Assembly (NCBI RefSeq): GCF_041146395.1
Contig: NC_090989.1
Span: forward strand, 123,131,501 to 123,195,500
DNA: 64,000 nt
DNA from: Eulemur rufifrons
Lineage: Eukaryota > Chordata > Mammalia > Primates > Lemuridae
Direction: 5' to 3'
Made by a program: the position numbers and the translations under genes. Of this stretch, positions 1 through 10,814 are shown piece by piece. The notes under the pieces are model-generated. The model was not told the DNA's origin. It worked only from the letters and a program-made list of their open reading frames with translations, and searched no databases. Within the stretch, counting starts at the first letter, position 1. The number at the start of each line of letters is the position of its first letter.

Positions 1-1032
1 AAATGGGACCTAATCAAATTAAAAAGCTTCTGCACAGCCAAGAAAACTATCATGAGAGCAAACAGACAACCTACAGGCTGGGAGAAAATATTCGCATGCT
101 ACATATCTGATAAAGGGCTGATAACTAGAATCTATATAGAACTCAGGAAAATCACCAAGAAAAAAAATCAAACAACCCTATCAAAAAGTGAGCAAAGGAC
201 ATGAACAGAACTTTTCAAAAGAAGATATACTAACGACTAAGAAACATAAAAAAATGCTCAATATCTCTAATCATCAGCGAAATGCAAATCAAAACCACAA
301 TGAGATATCACTTATCTCCAGTGAGCAAGGCCTTTATCAAAAAGTCCCCAAACAATAAATGTTGGCATGGATGCGGAGAGATAGGAACACTCCTACACTG
401 TTAGTGGGACTGCAAACTAGTACAACCTTTATATAAAGCAATATGGAGATACCTCAAAGAGCTACAAGCAGAACCACCATTTGATCCAGCAATCCCATTA
501 CTGGGCATCTACCCAAAAGAAAAAAAGACATTCTATAAAAAAGACATCTGTACTCGAATGTTTATAGCAGCAAAATTCATAATTGCAAAGATGTGGAAAC
601 AACCCAAGTGCCCATCAATACATGAGTGGAATAATAAAATGTGGTATATGTATACCATGGAGTTCTATGCAGACACAAAAAGTAATGGTGATACAGCACC
701 TCTTGTATTAACCTGGATAGACCTGGAGCCCATTCTACTAAGTGAAGTATCACAAGAATGAAAAAACAAGCAGCACATGTACTCACCATCAAATCAGCAT
801 TAAGTGACTTAACTGACCGACACTTACGTGCACATATAATAATAACATTCATTGGGTGTCGAGCAAGTTGGAAGGGATGGGTATGTACACACCTAATGGG
901 TGCAGTGTGCACTGTCTGGGGGATGGACACACTTGAAGCTCTGACTCAGGTGGGGCAAAGGCAATATATGTAACCTAAACATTTGTACCGCCGTAATATG
1001 TTGAAATAAAAATAAAAATAAATAAATAAATA
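1..1032 (+). mobile_element. LINE-1 3' end (truncated by window edge), strepsirrhine-type 3'UTR
   Basis: The first ~760 bases match the C-terminal part of L1 ORF2 in sense orientation, including the conserved stretch around 'ccagcaatcccattactggg'. Only the last 67 codons (558-761) remain open, so the upstream frame is broken. A ~250-bp 3'UTR follows and ends in an A-rich (aaat)n tail at 1005-1032. The same 3'UTR recurs at 40726-40970, and I associate it with strepsirrhine L1s rather than simian L1PA. The copy is dead and continues beyond the window start. Confidence 0.9.
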
Positions 1033-1034
1033 AT
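1005..1034. repeat. (AAAT)n tail of L1
   Basis: Simple repeat of aaat/aataaat units that forms the poly(A)-derived tail of the preceding L1. Confidence 0.8.
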
Positions 1035-1057
1035 TTCTATATTAAAAAAAAGAAAAA

Positions 1058-1195
1058 AATTTTTTTACATGGGTGTCCATATTGCTAAACCTAAGTGTAA
1101 AAATAGACAATTTCCCCGTATCTTTGGGCCTTCATTCTGAAGCATCTATTCCCATATACACATTAAATAAATTTGTATGTCTTTTCTCCTATTAA
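1058..1195 (+). mobile_element. LTR 3' fragment (ERV1-like), tentative
   Basis: The order 'ctttgggccttcattctg' followed by 'taaataaatttgtatg' and 'cttttctcctatt' resembles the R-U5 end of ERV1-type LTRs, with an AATAAA-like signal. No 5' part or internal sequence is visible. A database search is needed to name it. Confidence 0.35.
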
Positions 1196-1505
1196 AAAAA
1201 ATAATAAGATGGGTTTAGAATAAAAGTTTTCCTCCCTCAGCCCATCATTTTGCATGTGTTTTATTTGCCCCTGGCATGAAATAACTATTATTTAATATTT
1301 AGACAAATATCTCCCTGTAAAACCAATGACTTTGTTACTGGGATATCATCAAATTAAGGTGTGTGTACCCTCGGAGATTCATGAAATAAACTAACACTTT
1401 CAAAGGTGAAGAAAGTGTTAGAACTTTTATTTCTATGTATGTATTTTTTTACCTAAGAGGGGAAAAAAGTATTTATAATAAAATTTTATTCAAAATGGGC
1501 TATCT

Positions 1506-1866
1506 GCAGGTGGAATATTATTTGGCCATAAAAGGGGATGAAGTACTGATACATGCTACACCATGGATAAACTTTTTGAAAATATGCTAATATTATGTTC
1601 CCAAAAGACCACATATTATGATTCCATTTGTATTGAATGTTCAGAACAGGAAAATCTTAGGAGACAGCAAGTAGATTGTCTAGGATGGCGGAAGAGGGGA
1701 TTGGAAGTAATAATTAAGGGTATGGGGTTTCTTTTTGGGCTGCTGAAAATACTCTAAAATTGATTGTGGTGATACTTGCGCAACTCTGAATATACTAAAA
1801 GTCATTGAACTGTACACTTTAAACGGATGAATTGTATGACATGTGAATTATATCTTAATAAAACCA
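1506..1866 (+). mobile_element. Old L1 (L1M) 3' end
   Basis: Sense L1M 3'UTR. It has the typical 'gattgtggtgatacttgc', 'gaactgtacactttaaa' and 'tgtgaattatatcttaataaa' blocks and ends at an AATAAA. No coding capacity remains. Confidence 0.75.
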
Positions 1867-2040
1867 TTATGAAAGTAATTTTATACAAAATTAATATTCC
1901 AATATTTAACATAAAGATGGCAATAGAAGTGTATCTTAATAAATAAACATTAATTATATATATGTTAACACTGATGGAGTTCATGATTGAGCAAGTTTGG
2001 ATATCACTAATCTATATTAATACATAAAAGCCTAGAATAT

Positions 2041-2400
2041 TAAAGTTATCTATTGCTACAAAACAAACTAACACAAACTTAGTGGCTTAAAACAAGACAT
2101 ATTTCTTATCTCACATTTTCCCCAAGTCAGGAATCCAAGCATAGCTTAAAAGTTCCCTCTGTTCGGGGTTTCTCACAAGGTGGAGATCAAAGTGTCAGCC
2201 AGGCCTGGGGTCATTTCCTAGCTCCTGCATGTGGTTGTTGGCAGGATTCAGCTTCTTGCAAGCTGTTGAACTGAGGGCCCTGCTCCTCAGTTGCTGGCTG
2301 TTGCCTGGAGGCTGCCTTCCATTCCTTGATACCTGGGCCACTCCAACAAGGACCTTGATTCATCAAAGCACTCAAGCCGCAAGCCAAGAAGGCAATAGAG
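2041..2400 (-). mobile_element. MaLR/ERVL-type LTR, antisense, decayed
   Basis: The block 'cacaaacttagtggcttaaaaca' followed by a 'cttatctcacattttc' block is the reverse complement of the polyadenylation end of MLT1-class LTRs. The distal part is diverged, and the boundaries are approximate. Confidence 0.5.
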
Positions 2401-2462
2401 AAACTTTAGACATCACCTCCCGGTACTTCTCAGACTTTATTATGTGTAAGAATCACCCAGAA

Positions 2463-2849
2463 AGCTTCACTGACCTCTTTATTCCTCAAACAAGCCACAT
2501 ATGCTTCCATTTCATGCACTTTGCGTGACTGTTCCCTCTGTCTAGAACACTCTTTCCTCAGATGGCCTGATATTCCCACTTCACCCCTTCAGAAAGACTT
2601 TCCCTGTCCACCCCAGTTAAACCAGCAGCTTCCCTGTCAATCTCTATAGCACCACCCAGTTTTGTTTCTGTTATAGCACTTTAAATATCTGACATTTTGT
2701 TATATATGTATTTTTTCCTTGTTTCTTCTTTGTCTCTTCCATTACTAATAGAATGCAAACTCCATGAGAACAGGAACTTGGTTTTATGTCCCCATCGTGT
2801 GGCACATTGTCGGGGCTCAATAAATATTTGTTGAATGAATGAATGAATT
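2463..2849 (+). mobile_element. L2 3' end
   Basis: Sense L2 tail. It shows blocks resembling 'ttccctctgtctagaac', 'gaatgcaaactccatgag' and 'ggcacattg', then 'caataaatatttgttgaatgaatgaatg', the diagnostic L2 terminus. The open frame on + at 2229-2528 overlaps this and the preceding LTR and is not a gene. Confidence 0.85.
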
Positions 2850-2877
2850 TTCAGTATGGACATCAGCTTCTTTATCT

Positions 2878-2921
2878 ACAACAAAACAAAACAAACAAAC
2901 AAACAAACAAACAAACAAAAT
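2878..2921. repeat. (CAAA)n microsatellite
   Basis: About nine aaac/caaa units, directly after the L2 terminus. Confidence 0.9.
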
Positions 2922-4407
2922 GTACATGTATAGTGTATATGTGTGTGTCTGTGTATGTGTATCTATCTATATGTATCTCCCAACATGTTCTGAGATTTTC
3001 TTGTGATGTTTCTATATTGGTTATCTGTTTATCCTATTACCAGAAAGATGGGCAATTTTACTGCTTGGATGACTTGTTTTGGGTAAATAAAGTCATGCTG
3101 GTCTTCATCTCGTGAATCTGTGTCTTTCAAAACTTTGTGATTTTCTAAATCCTCTTCCCTAGTAATGTGACTGCTCATCCTAGGCTCTCTGCTACTTTCT
3201 GTCCATTGCTCTGTGTTCTGGGAGAATTAATTTGCTGAAGGAGAGACATTTCATCTGAAAAATTAATATAACTTCTTCATTTTGTGTGCTAACATGTCTG
3301 TGTTTATTTTAATAAATACAATTTTTAATTACTTACCATGCAGTAAGTATTGCTTACCACCTGTACTGCTGAATGCACTCCCTGAGATAAATATACCCTC
3401 TTTTTGGAAGTATGCCATTGTATTATCCTCAAAAGGGCATTACTGTAAGAAAAATAGGGACCCTTTGTGATGCTTAATGGGGAAAGCTTTGTGATAAGGC
3501 AGTAGGATGTCCCCTGTTACATCACAGTGAAGTTGAGAGTTAGCTTCCCAAAACTTTTTAAATGTGTCCATTTTATCCTATTTCATCCTTCTTTTCTACT
3601 CAAATTTATCAGTCTGACAAGCGTGGAAATTGAATAACCTGAAGTTCATACTCTTTATCTGACACTGCTTCTTAGAAATGATGTTGAACACAGAACTGTT
3701 AGCATGAGAAAAATGAAAACACTTCTCTAACATGACATAATTCTGGATAGCATGTAGATAAGGGAAAAAGATTTTTATGGTCCCAATTTTGGACAATGAA
3801 GTAGTAGCCTTCTTTTCTCATCTGTATGAACTTAAATAATTAAATAATTTCAGGGAAATTATTGTGATGATGCACAGACATTAATGGATTTGACCAGATT
3901 ATAAAGCCACATGGCTATTTCAGTCAGAAAAATCATTTATTCAAAGGGAAACCACAGGTATCGCTATTTATAGACTCCTTCTTTTCCATCTCAGAAAGTC
4001 TGATGGAAGACCAGGACCCTGTAGCTGAAGGATTTTATAGTTAGTGCTGCTACTAGCATTATGAAAAAGTAAAGATTCATAAATATCCCAAAATATCAGT
4101 TGCTCAAAAATACCAATTACTTGCATTAAAAAATACCTTAGCCTATTGAAGTTCTATCAAAAAAATATGTATTTGATTAACATGTTTAGTATCCTGTTAT
4201 CATTTTACAAAATCACATTTTTAAATTTAGAAAACAATGACTCACATGAAATGGCTGCCAGTCCACCTGTCACAAAGATCCTAGTGGGACGTAGTGACTA
4301 TGCTCAATCTGAAATCATCACTCCTGTCAAATCCATAGTACCTAAGCCAGGTTGGAATAAATATGCTTCTCTGAGTTAGCCCATTGAGTTGAAGACTTAC
4401 TACAAGG
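2922..4407. other. No recognised feature
   Basis: AT-rich sequence without a repeat family or gene signature that I can name. The small open frames here have no domain-like content. Confidence 0.5.
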
Positions 4408-4798
4408 CAGTGATTTATAAAGTGTGGTTTGGGAGTCCTGAGACCCTTCAGAGCGTCCCTGAGCCCCCTTCAGGGGATTCCTAAGATCTAGTCAGGGGGT
4501 CTGTGGGGTCAAAACTATTTTCATACCAACACTAAGATATTGTTTTCCCTTTTATTTTCATTCTGTCACGAAGATTCTTTGGAGTTTTCCAGAAGCTTCA
4601 TGACTTGTGATGCCATCATTGCTCTCATGACAAGTTCAATGTGTACTTGTGTATTCTTGTGTTTTTAAATTTCCCCAGTTTTAATTTTAAATACAGTAAA
4701 TATCAATATATATAACCTATATAAACAAAAGCTCTTAAGGATCCTCAATTTTTAAGAATATGAAGAGGTTCTGAGACCACATGTTTGAGAACTGTTGC
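4408..4798. mobile_element. Internally deleted hAT-family DNA transposon
   Basis: Starts with a CAGTG-type terminus and ends with 'tttgagaactgttg', the matching hAT inverted end. Internal blocks 'ggtcaaaactattttcat' and 'agtaaatatcaatatatataacc' match the outer parts of a hAT family whose autonomous copy is several kb long. The transposase interior is absent, so this is a non-autonomous relic. Confidence 0.65.
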
Positions 4799-6334
4799 TG
4801 TAGGTAAGCTAATGATTCAAATGTTTTATTCATTTAAAAAATTATGTTGATTTTCTACCATGAGCAGCCCTCAGGAACACCAAGTTTTAGAGACAAAGTC
4901 TCTGCCTAAACGAGCATACTGCCTTGTGGCGAAAGATAAACAATTATAGTGCAATGAACCCAATGAAACAAACACAGAATATTATGGTTGCTCAGAAAAG
5001 AACGATTCATTTAATAATTTATTAACCTAGTATTTAGATCAATGGAAAAGATATGAAGGAATGAAAGATTGTTGCTGAAAACTCGGCACTTGTTCATGAG
5101 GCCAAATCAGAAGAACAAGGACAAGTATTTGGGGGGATGCATAAAGAGAGTTTACTTTGCAAGGGAGGAGAAATGGTAGACCTTCTGGTCTCAAAATCCA
5201 AATTTCCTGAACATAAGCAGAAATACAGAGCTTTTAAAGGGAGCGTTCTGTTTCAGGCAATTACTGTGATTAACTATTCTAATGGTCCCATCTCTGCCAA
5301 AGACAAAGCCTGTGAACTCCTGCCAGCTGTTTATCTAGGGGGTCTGGTGCCACCTGGGAGTTTTAACAAAAGACTTAACCTACTTCAGGGATACAGGCCA
5401 GGTTGCAGTTCCCAAAAAGAGTGGGGGAAGTTTTAAGGACACAGAAAATCTTTTTGCCTGCTTTTTTCCCCAGGCCATTCTCTCTGTTACAAGAACATGA
5501 TGTGTATAGGAAAGTGCAAATAATTTGTTTGAGATATCTTGAGGGTAAATAATCCCTTTAAAACATATTTTGTTTCTTTAGCTATTTTTGCAAATTTGGT
5601 TATTACTATCGCATCATATTCAAAAGGATCCACTGAGAGTGCTGCATTGTAAATGTTTAACAATTGGCTCTGAAAAAAAAAGTTCTAATTTGTAGCTTTG
5701 GTCAATTTCTGTGGTGTAAATACTCCTACCGTGGTTTATTTCAAGCTACCAACATTATGTGACTTTACATGGAGTTGGAAAAAGATGAGCACACCATTAT
5801 ATTCCATTATATAGCATTTCCATCATACAGATACAAGTGTAAATAACCTCAAGAGCATAGGTAACAATAAAATGTAGCAAAACAATTTGTAAGTGATGAG
5901 TTTTGAGTATTTTTGCCTTTGTTTTTAATATAATTTGTTTACTTTTAAGTTTATATAATTTAATTTTTAATAGTGGCTGTATTTAACAACCAGCTAGATT
6001 CCTAAAAATTTAATAATTGGTTTTTGTAAACTAGTATAAGCTGACTCCAGCACACCACTGGATCTACTATATCATTAGTACTGCATAGTTAATTATGGTG
6101 TTACTACAGTTTCCTCATTTTGGATGGGGGGGGAAATATGGGACATATTGGCTGAGAGATGGGGAATTATAAAACTCTAGTTATGGGTGTGGTTATGAGA
6201 GGGTGCGGGTGGAAGACAAGTGGGCCAGGGGAGTTGTACAAGGGCTTAACAGAAGGGTCAAGACTGATAATTATGAAGGCAAGGTCAGAGAGTGAATACC
6301 CGATGTTTTTCCTTAGAGGGGAAAGAGAGGAAGA
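4799..6334. other. Mostly unassigned; possible small L2 fragment near 4860-4975
   Basis: The stretch at 4860-4975 has weak antisense L2 character ('aaacaattatagtgcaatgaa'). The rest is AT-rich with no family I recognise. The 99-codon frame at 5137-5436 has no recognisable motif. Confidence 0.35.
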
Positions 6335-6515
6335 AAAGGCACTAACATTTATGGAATGCCTACTGTATGCTGTGAGTGTTCCAGTCACATGGCCCATCAT
6401 ATTTTGTCTGATCCTTACAACATACTTGAAAGGTGGTTAACTAAATAGCTCAGTGTAAGAACATGAACTCAGATCTATCTAACTTCAAAATCCTTACTCT
6501 TTTCACTTTATCAAG
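6335..6515 (-). mobile_element. MIR SINE, antisense
   Basis: The order 'atttatggaatgcctactgt', 'gatccttacaac' and 'gaactcagatctatctaac' follows reverse-complement MIR. Ancient and strongly diverged. Confidence 0.65.
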
Positions 6516-8125
6516 CAAGGCTAAAAAATTTACAAGGGAGTGGAATAGTGGTATCTGGAAGCAGAAAGTAAAGAGATAAATACAGAGGCTAGAGTGGTGT
6601 CACCACGAAAACAAGATCACGGTGTGTTGGACCTGGAAAGGTTATTGCTGGATAAGGCAGTCTTATGGCAGTCTGAGACAGCTTCCTAAGAGGAATGTCT
6701 ATGGTCTTGACAGACAGAACATCCCCTTGTGACGAAAGAGAATTCCTCTTCCTTTTTCAGGAAATGCCAAGAGCTTTGGTCAGATACAGCCAGCATCACA
6801 GGAATCAGTGCAGTAGATAAAGGAATACGTGATAAGCAAAGTGCAGGAATCTAGAGTTATAGACATCTGATTTATGGTTCTCTATACAAAGCTCCAACAA
6901 GGGAAGAAGAAGAATGGTACCAGGAGATAGTACTCGGCTCTGCTTTATTTACACCACAGCTGCTATTTGATGGTCTTCTGTAGCTTCTTCTTTCTGTCCT
7001 CCCTTCAACAGAAGATGTCAGTTGCCCACCAAACATAAACATGTTATTTCCCTGAAACTATAAAGCATGGATCACCCAGGAGTTTCTACTCCTTCCATTT
7101 TGCCTGTATGTCATTCTTTCTTCCTCATACTGGCCCCTTAGATAGCATGAGGGCAGTTAGTGTTGCCCTGCACTTGGTTAATGTGCTGGTTGGCTCCTCC
7201 AGAAAGCAAATGCTAAGATAGAGTTAGAATAACAAGCAATTTTTTAGGTATGATGCCTGTTAAAGGAGTAGAAAGGAAAAGCCTTCAGACTGTGATGCAG
7301 ATCCAATATCTGGAGAAGGAGAGTTCGAAAGGAGGATTAGATGGGAAGAGCCTCAGACTAGTGCAACCCTGAAAACAGTAGTCTGAAAAATGCAGGCTCC
7401 AGTGTAATAGGGGGATTCTGAATTGGGCAAAAATGTCCAGACTTAGTACCACTGCCATGCTCAGTCATTGTCTGGGGCTGCCAGAGAAGAATGTGGCCTC
7501 AGCCCAAACACTACAGTGCATCCTAGAGGCACTGCAACTGGAGGCTGTTGGCTAACTGCTCTTCTTGGAACTTACTGGCAAGTTTGAGTTTTTGAAGGCA
7601 GATCTGAGCATCACACTTCCATGGTTGTTACTGCTACTTTTCCAGACAGTGAAGGTACTTCCCACACATTTGGCTTGGCATGGATAGGGGGAAGAGTGGG
7701 GTCTCAGTCCAGGTAACTAGCTCCTGACCAGGGTCCCCTTCTGAATCTCTGATGTTTGAACTTCCTTTAAAGCCTGTTATCCACTATACTATTCAGGATT
7801 CTTTTGGTGGCCAGTGATGGAAATCTAATTTGATTCATTTTGGGCAAGGAAGAGAATTCTTTGCCTCATGTAACTGAACAAAAGAAGAGAAAGGATCAAT
7901 GAGGACTTGTAACAACAATGCCAGTGACATTCATCATTCCATTCCTTTCTTCTCCTTCTCCAACTGGCTTCAATTTCTCAAACCACGTACCCTCCCAACT
8001 GAAACTAGAACCAAGGCTCGCTTAGCTTTACCCAAGTAGAAACGGTTCTTCTTCCTCAGCTCCAGTTCAAAAATCTTGGGGAAGAATCTAATCGATCTGA
8101 TTTTGTTTACATGCCCATTGCCTTA
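6516..8125. other. Unassigned; possible decayed LTR about 7150-7700
   Basis: From about 7190 ('ctcctccagaaagcaaatgc') to 7740 the sequence has the feel of an antisense MaLR/ERVL LTR, but I cannot fix a family or ends. Around 7770-8125 another old dispersed repeat is suggested by the 'acatgcccattgcc' tail. No coding evidence. Confidence 0.3.
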
Positions 8126-8233
8126 TATTCATTCATTCATTCAAATATTCATAGAGTGCATACATATGTTAGGCACTGTTCTAGGTTCTTAGAATGGTAT
8201 GGTGAACAAAACAGATAAATTCCTTTTTTGAGT
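8126..8233 (-). mobile_element. L2, antisense, left part (split by LTR)
   Basis: Begins with '(attc)n aaatattcatagagtgc' and 'aggcactgttctagg', the reverse complement of the L2 3' terminus. It breaks off at 8233, where an LTR begins, and resumes at about 8956. Confidence 0.8.
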
Positions 8234-8955
8234 TGTTAACAGAAAACATCAAACTCTGTAAAATAAATTGAAGAGCCTTATTCGGAGCCAAAGACAATGA
8301 CCATGGTCCATGGAACATAGTCTCAAAAGGTCCTGAGAAAATGCACCCAAGGCAGTCAGGTTACAGTTTGGTTTTATACATTTCAGGGGGATAGGAATTG
8401 CAAGTAAAATCATAAATCAACACATGGAAGTTACACATTGGTTTGGCCCCAAAAGGTGGGACATCTCAAAGTGGGAGCTCACAGGTTATAGGTGGATTCA
8501 GAAAAAGGCTTAGAACCACTAGAAAGGAAACTTGAGTTAAGGTAAGGGGCTCTGCTATCTGTCATGTGATGCTATACCAGGGTCAGGTTGGACAGTAAGC
8601 CCCATTATACGGGTTAATAAAAAAACCTATGTTTAATGAGATTTAATGAGTTTTGTAAAGCCTAACTTAACCTTTGCCCTGCATAGCCTTAGGTCCTGTT
8701 TGTAATTTAGTATCTAATTGCCACAAAGAGTCTGTTTTGTCAGTCTTATGAGCTCCATTTTGACATTAATGCTGGTCAGTTGTAGTGTCTAAACTCCAAA
8801 AGGAAGGGAGTGTAAGGAGTTGTGTTGTCCGACCTCCTTTTCCATCAAGGCCCGGAACTCAGTTTTAAAGATTTTTTGGGGTCTCCTTGGCCAAGATGGG
8901 GTCTGGTCAGTCAGCAGGGGGCTTAGGATTTTATAAAATGAAACTGATATTTTAG
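8234..8955 (-). mobile_element. Solo LTR, antisense, inserted in L2
   Basis: On the minus strand this has LTR architecture. There is a TATAAAAC-type promoter (plus 8375-8382), an AATAAG/AATTTATTTTA-type polyadenylation zone (plus 8264-8282) and a terminal 'CTGTTAACA' ending in CA at 8234. The upstream block carries 'gctccattttgacattaatg' on plus. It belongs to an ERV LTR family I recognise but cannot name safely. The far boundary (TG end near 8955) is inferred from where L2 resumes. Confidence 0.65.
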
Positions 8956-9630
8956 CAGAGAGAGACAGATAATAAACGAGTAAATGGATAAATAAACAGG
9001 ATAATATCAGATAATGAGAACTACTGTGAGGACAATAAAACAATGTGATATGACAGAGAGTGACTTGGGGTGGCTACTTTAGATGGGTAGTCAGAGAGGG
9101 TCTCCAAGAGGTGACATCTGAGGTGAGACCTGCATGAAGTAAAGGGGTAAGAGATCAGAGCATCCCAGGAAGCCTGAACAACAAGTGAAAAGACCCTGAG
9201 GCTGGGAGTGAGGTGGTTGTATCAGAGAAGAGAAAAGAAGGCCAGTGTGGCTGGAACTTAGTGAAAATGGGGAAGAGTGAGAGGAGACAAGGTCAGAGAG
9301 GTGGGAAAGTGCTGAGTCACCCAGGATCTTGTTTGCCATGGCGAGGAATTTGGATTTATTTTAAATGCAATGGGAAGCCAAATGGGGAATTTTAATCGAG
9401 GGAGTGATATGTGTTAAAAATCACTGTGGCCACTTGTGGAGAGTGGATTATAAAGAGGGAAAAGAGGGAGCGGGGACATCCAGGAGGCTACTGCAGTGGC
9501 CCAGGAAACAGATGGTGGTAGCTTGGACCAGGGTAGATGGGGGGGGGAGCGGTGGAAAGAAGTGAATAGATGGAAAAAATGCATATATACGAGGAGGAGC
9601 TGACCAGTATTGGATATGATTTGTGAGGGA
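8956..9630 (-). mobile_element. L2, antisense, right part
   Basis: Continuation of the L2: 'gagacagataataaac', 'ggtctccaagaggtgacatctgag', 'aagaccctgaggc', 'aaggccagtgtggctgg'. All are antisense L2 blocks in the expected order. The several small open frames here (both strands) are shadows of this repeat. Confidence 0.75.
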
Positions 9631-9636
9631 GACTGG

Positions 9637-9945
9637 TGAGAAAACAAAAATAGCTCAGAGCAGTCTGAGCTATGTCATGTATGCAAAATTTATCAGGCCC
9701 AGAAAGACATGAGAATGAGACTTCAGTCAACCCCATCCTCGTGCCCATGCCAAGGGGAAGTTGTTTAAAGGCATTTGTTTCCTGACTAGCTGCCCCTTTT
9801 CCTTTAAAAATCCATTTGTAACTGTTGCTAGTTGTGGTGTATATTCAGAGCAACTTGAATCTATGCTCCTGGAGGCCATCCTCAAGCTTTGGGCTTCGGT
9901 AAACTCTACGCTTAATAACATTTTCTGAATCTCATTATTTAAGAC
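9637..9945 (+). mobile_element. Solo LTR, copy A of a family also at 19093
   Basis: Shares its start, a perfect stem-loop (9651-9672) and its 3' region with 19093-19516. It lacks ~130 bp present in that copy between 'ctgactagctgcc' and 'cttttcctttaaa'. ERV1-like U5 with 'gatctatgctcctgg' type sequence. No internal retroviral sequence is attached. Confidence 0.65.
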
Positions 9946-10093
9946 TGAGGGGGAATCAAGCAGCAATTCTAGGTGTTGGACTTGAGATACTAGAAGAATG
10001 GCAACAAACGTGTCAGACATAGATGATGAAACTTCAGAGAGACACAGGTTTATCTTATTGATATAACCCATACTTATATAGCTCTTACTGTCC

Positions 10094-10276
10094 TGCTTCT
10101 CAACCTTAGCCTCACATTAAAATTACCTGAAAATTAAAAAAAATACCTGTGTCTCATTAGGTATTAGGTAGTTTTTTGAAATTTTAATTTAATTGCTATG
10201 GAGTACAAGCTGGGCATCCAGATATTTAAAAATTGCCACAAATGACTCTAATGTGTCTCAAAGTTTGAGAACCCTT
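10094..10276. mobile_element. MER5-like hAT MITE
   Basis: Starts 'cttctcaacc' and ends 'aaagtttgagaacccttg', the paired ends of MER5/MER20-type hAT-Charlie elements. About 180 bp, as expected. Confidence 0.55.
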
Positions 10277-10282
10277 GACTTC

Positions 10283-10343
10283 CTATATGGCTGGTTCTGT
10301 TTTTAATGCTTTACAGATATTACTTTAGTTCTCATAACAATTA
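10283..10343 (-). mobile_element. MIR, antisense, left half (split by provirus)
   Basis: The 'tttaatgctttacagatatt' and 'ctcataacaatta' segments align to reverse-complement MIR. The alignment resumes without a gap at 17513 once the provirus and one 4-bp duplication are removed. Confidence 0.8.
10340..10343. repeat. 4-bp target-site duplication, left copy (ATTA)
   Basis: Identical to 17509-17512. It flanks the provirus precisely; 4 bp is typical of gammaretrovirus-like (ERV1) integration. Confidence 0.75.
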
Positions 10344-10794
10344 TGAAAGTTGATAAAAGTTGAGTCACTCTTATCATACCCAGCTAAAACAGAGTTAGGA
10401 AGCCTGGGGGAAAAAACTCTCAGAATATAAAACATTGCTTCAAGAATGTAATTCTCTACAAGCCTGACTGCAAACTGCTTGTTGTAACCTGAAATCAGTT
10501 TTATCTATAGCTTCTGGGGTAACTTGCTGCAACTCTAGGACAAATTTTTTCCACTGCTATCTCTCACCAATTGGAACTTGCCAATTACTCACTTACTAGT
10601 GCCAATGAACTTTCTCAAAGAGTAATACATAATATTTCTTCTTTTTATAAAACCTCTAACCTTCTCTTTGTTCTTAGGACATACCAAAGACCACCCAGTC
10701 TGCAGGTATACCTCAAATCGCAATCCATTCTTCTCAAACAAGATGTTAAATTTAGAGACTTGTCTCTACATTTTTATTTTGACTTCAATATTCA
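10344..10794 (+). repeat. Proviral 5' LTR
   Basis: 451 bp, TGAAAG...TTCA. TATAAAA box at 10646-10652. The polyadenylation hexamer seen in the 3' LTR is degraded here (about 10736-10742). Aligns along its full length to 17056-17508. Confidence 0.85.
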
Positions 10795-10814
10795 TGGTGT
10801 CAGAAGTGGGATTC
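10795..10814 (+). promoter_or_regulatory. Retroviral primer-binding site, tRNA-Leu type
   Basis: Begins directly after the LTR's terminal CA. The first 20 bases (TGGTGTCAGAAGTGGGATTC) are complementary to the 3' end of mammalian tRNA-Leu (CAA) plus CCA, as I recall that tRNA. The next bases diverge. The position and match identify the left-hand repeat as a true 5' LTR. Confidence 0.8.

Noticed and set aside
558..973. Two small overlapping plus frames as genes
   Set aside because: They are the C-terminal ORF2 remnant and the 3'UTR of the L1 at the window start.
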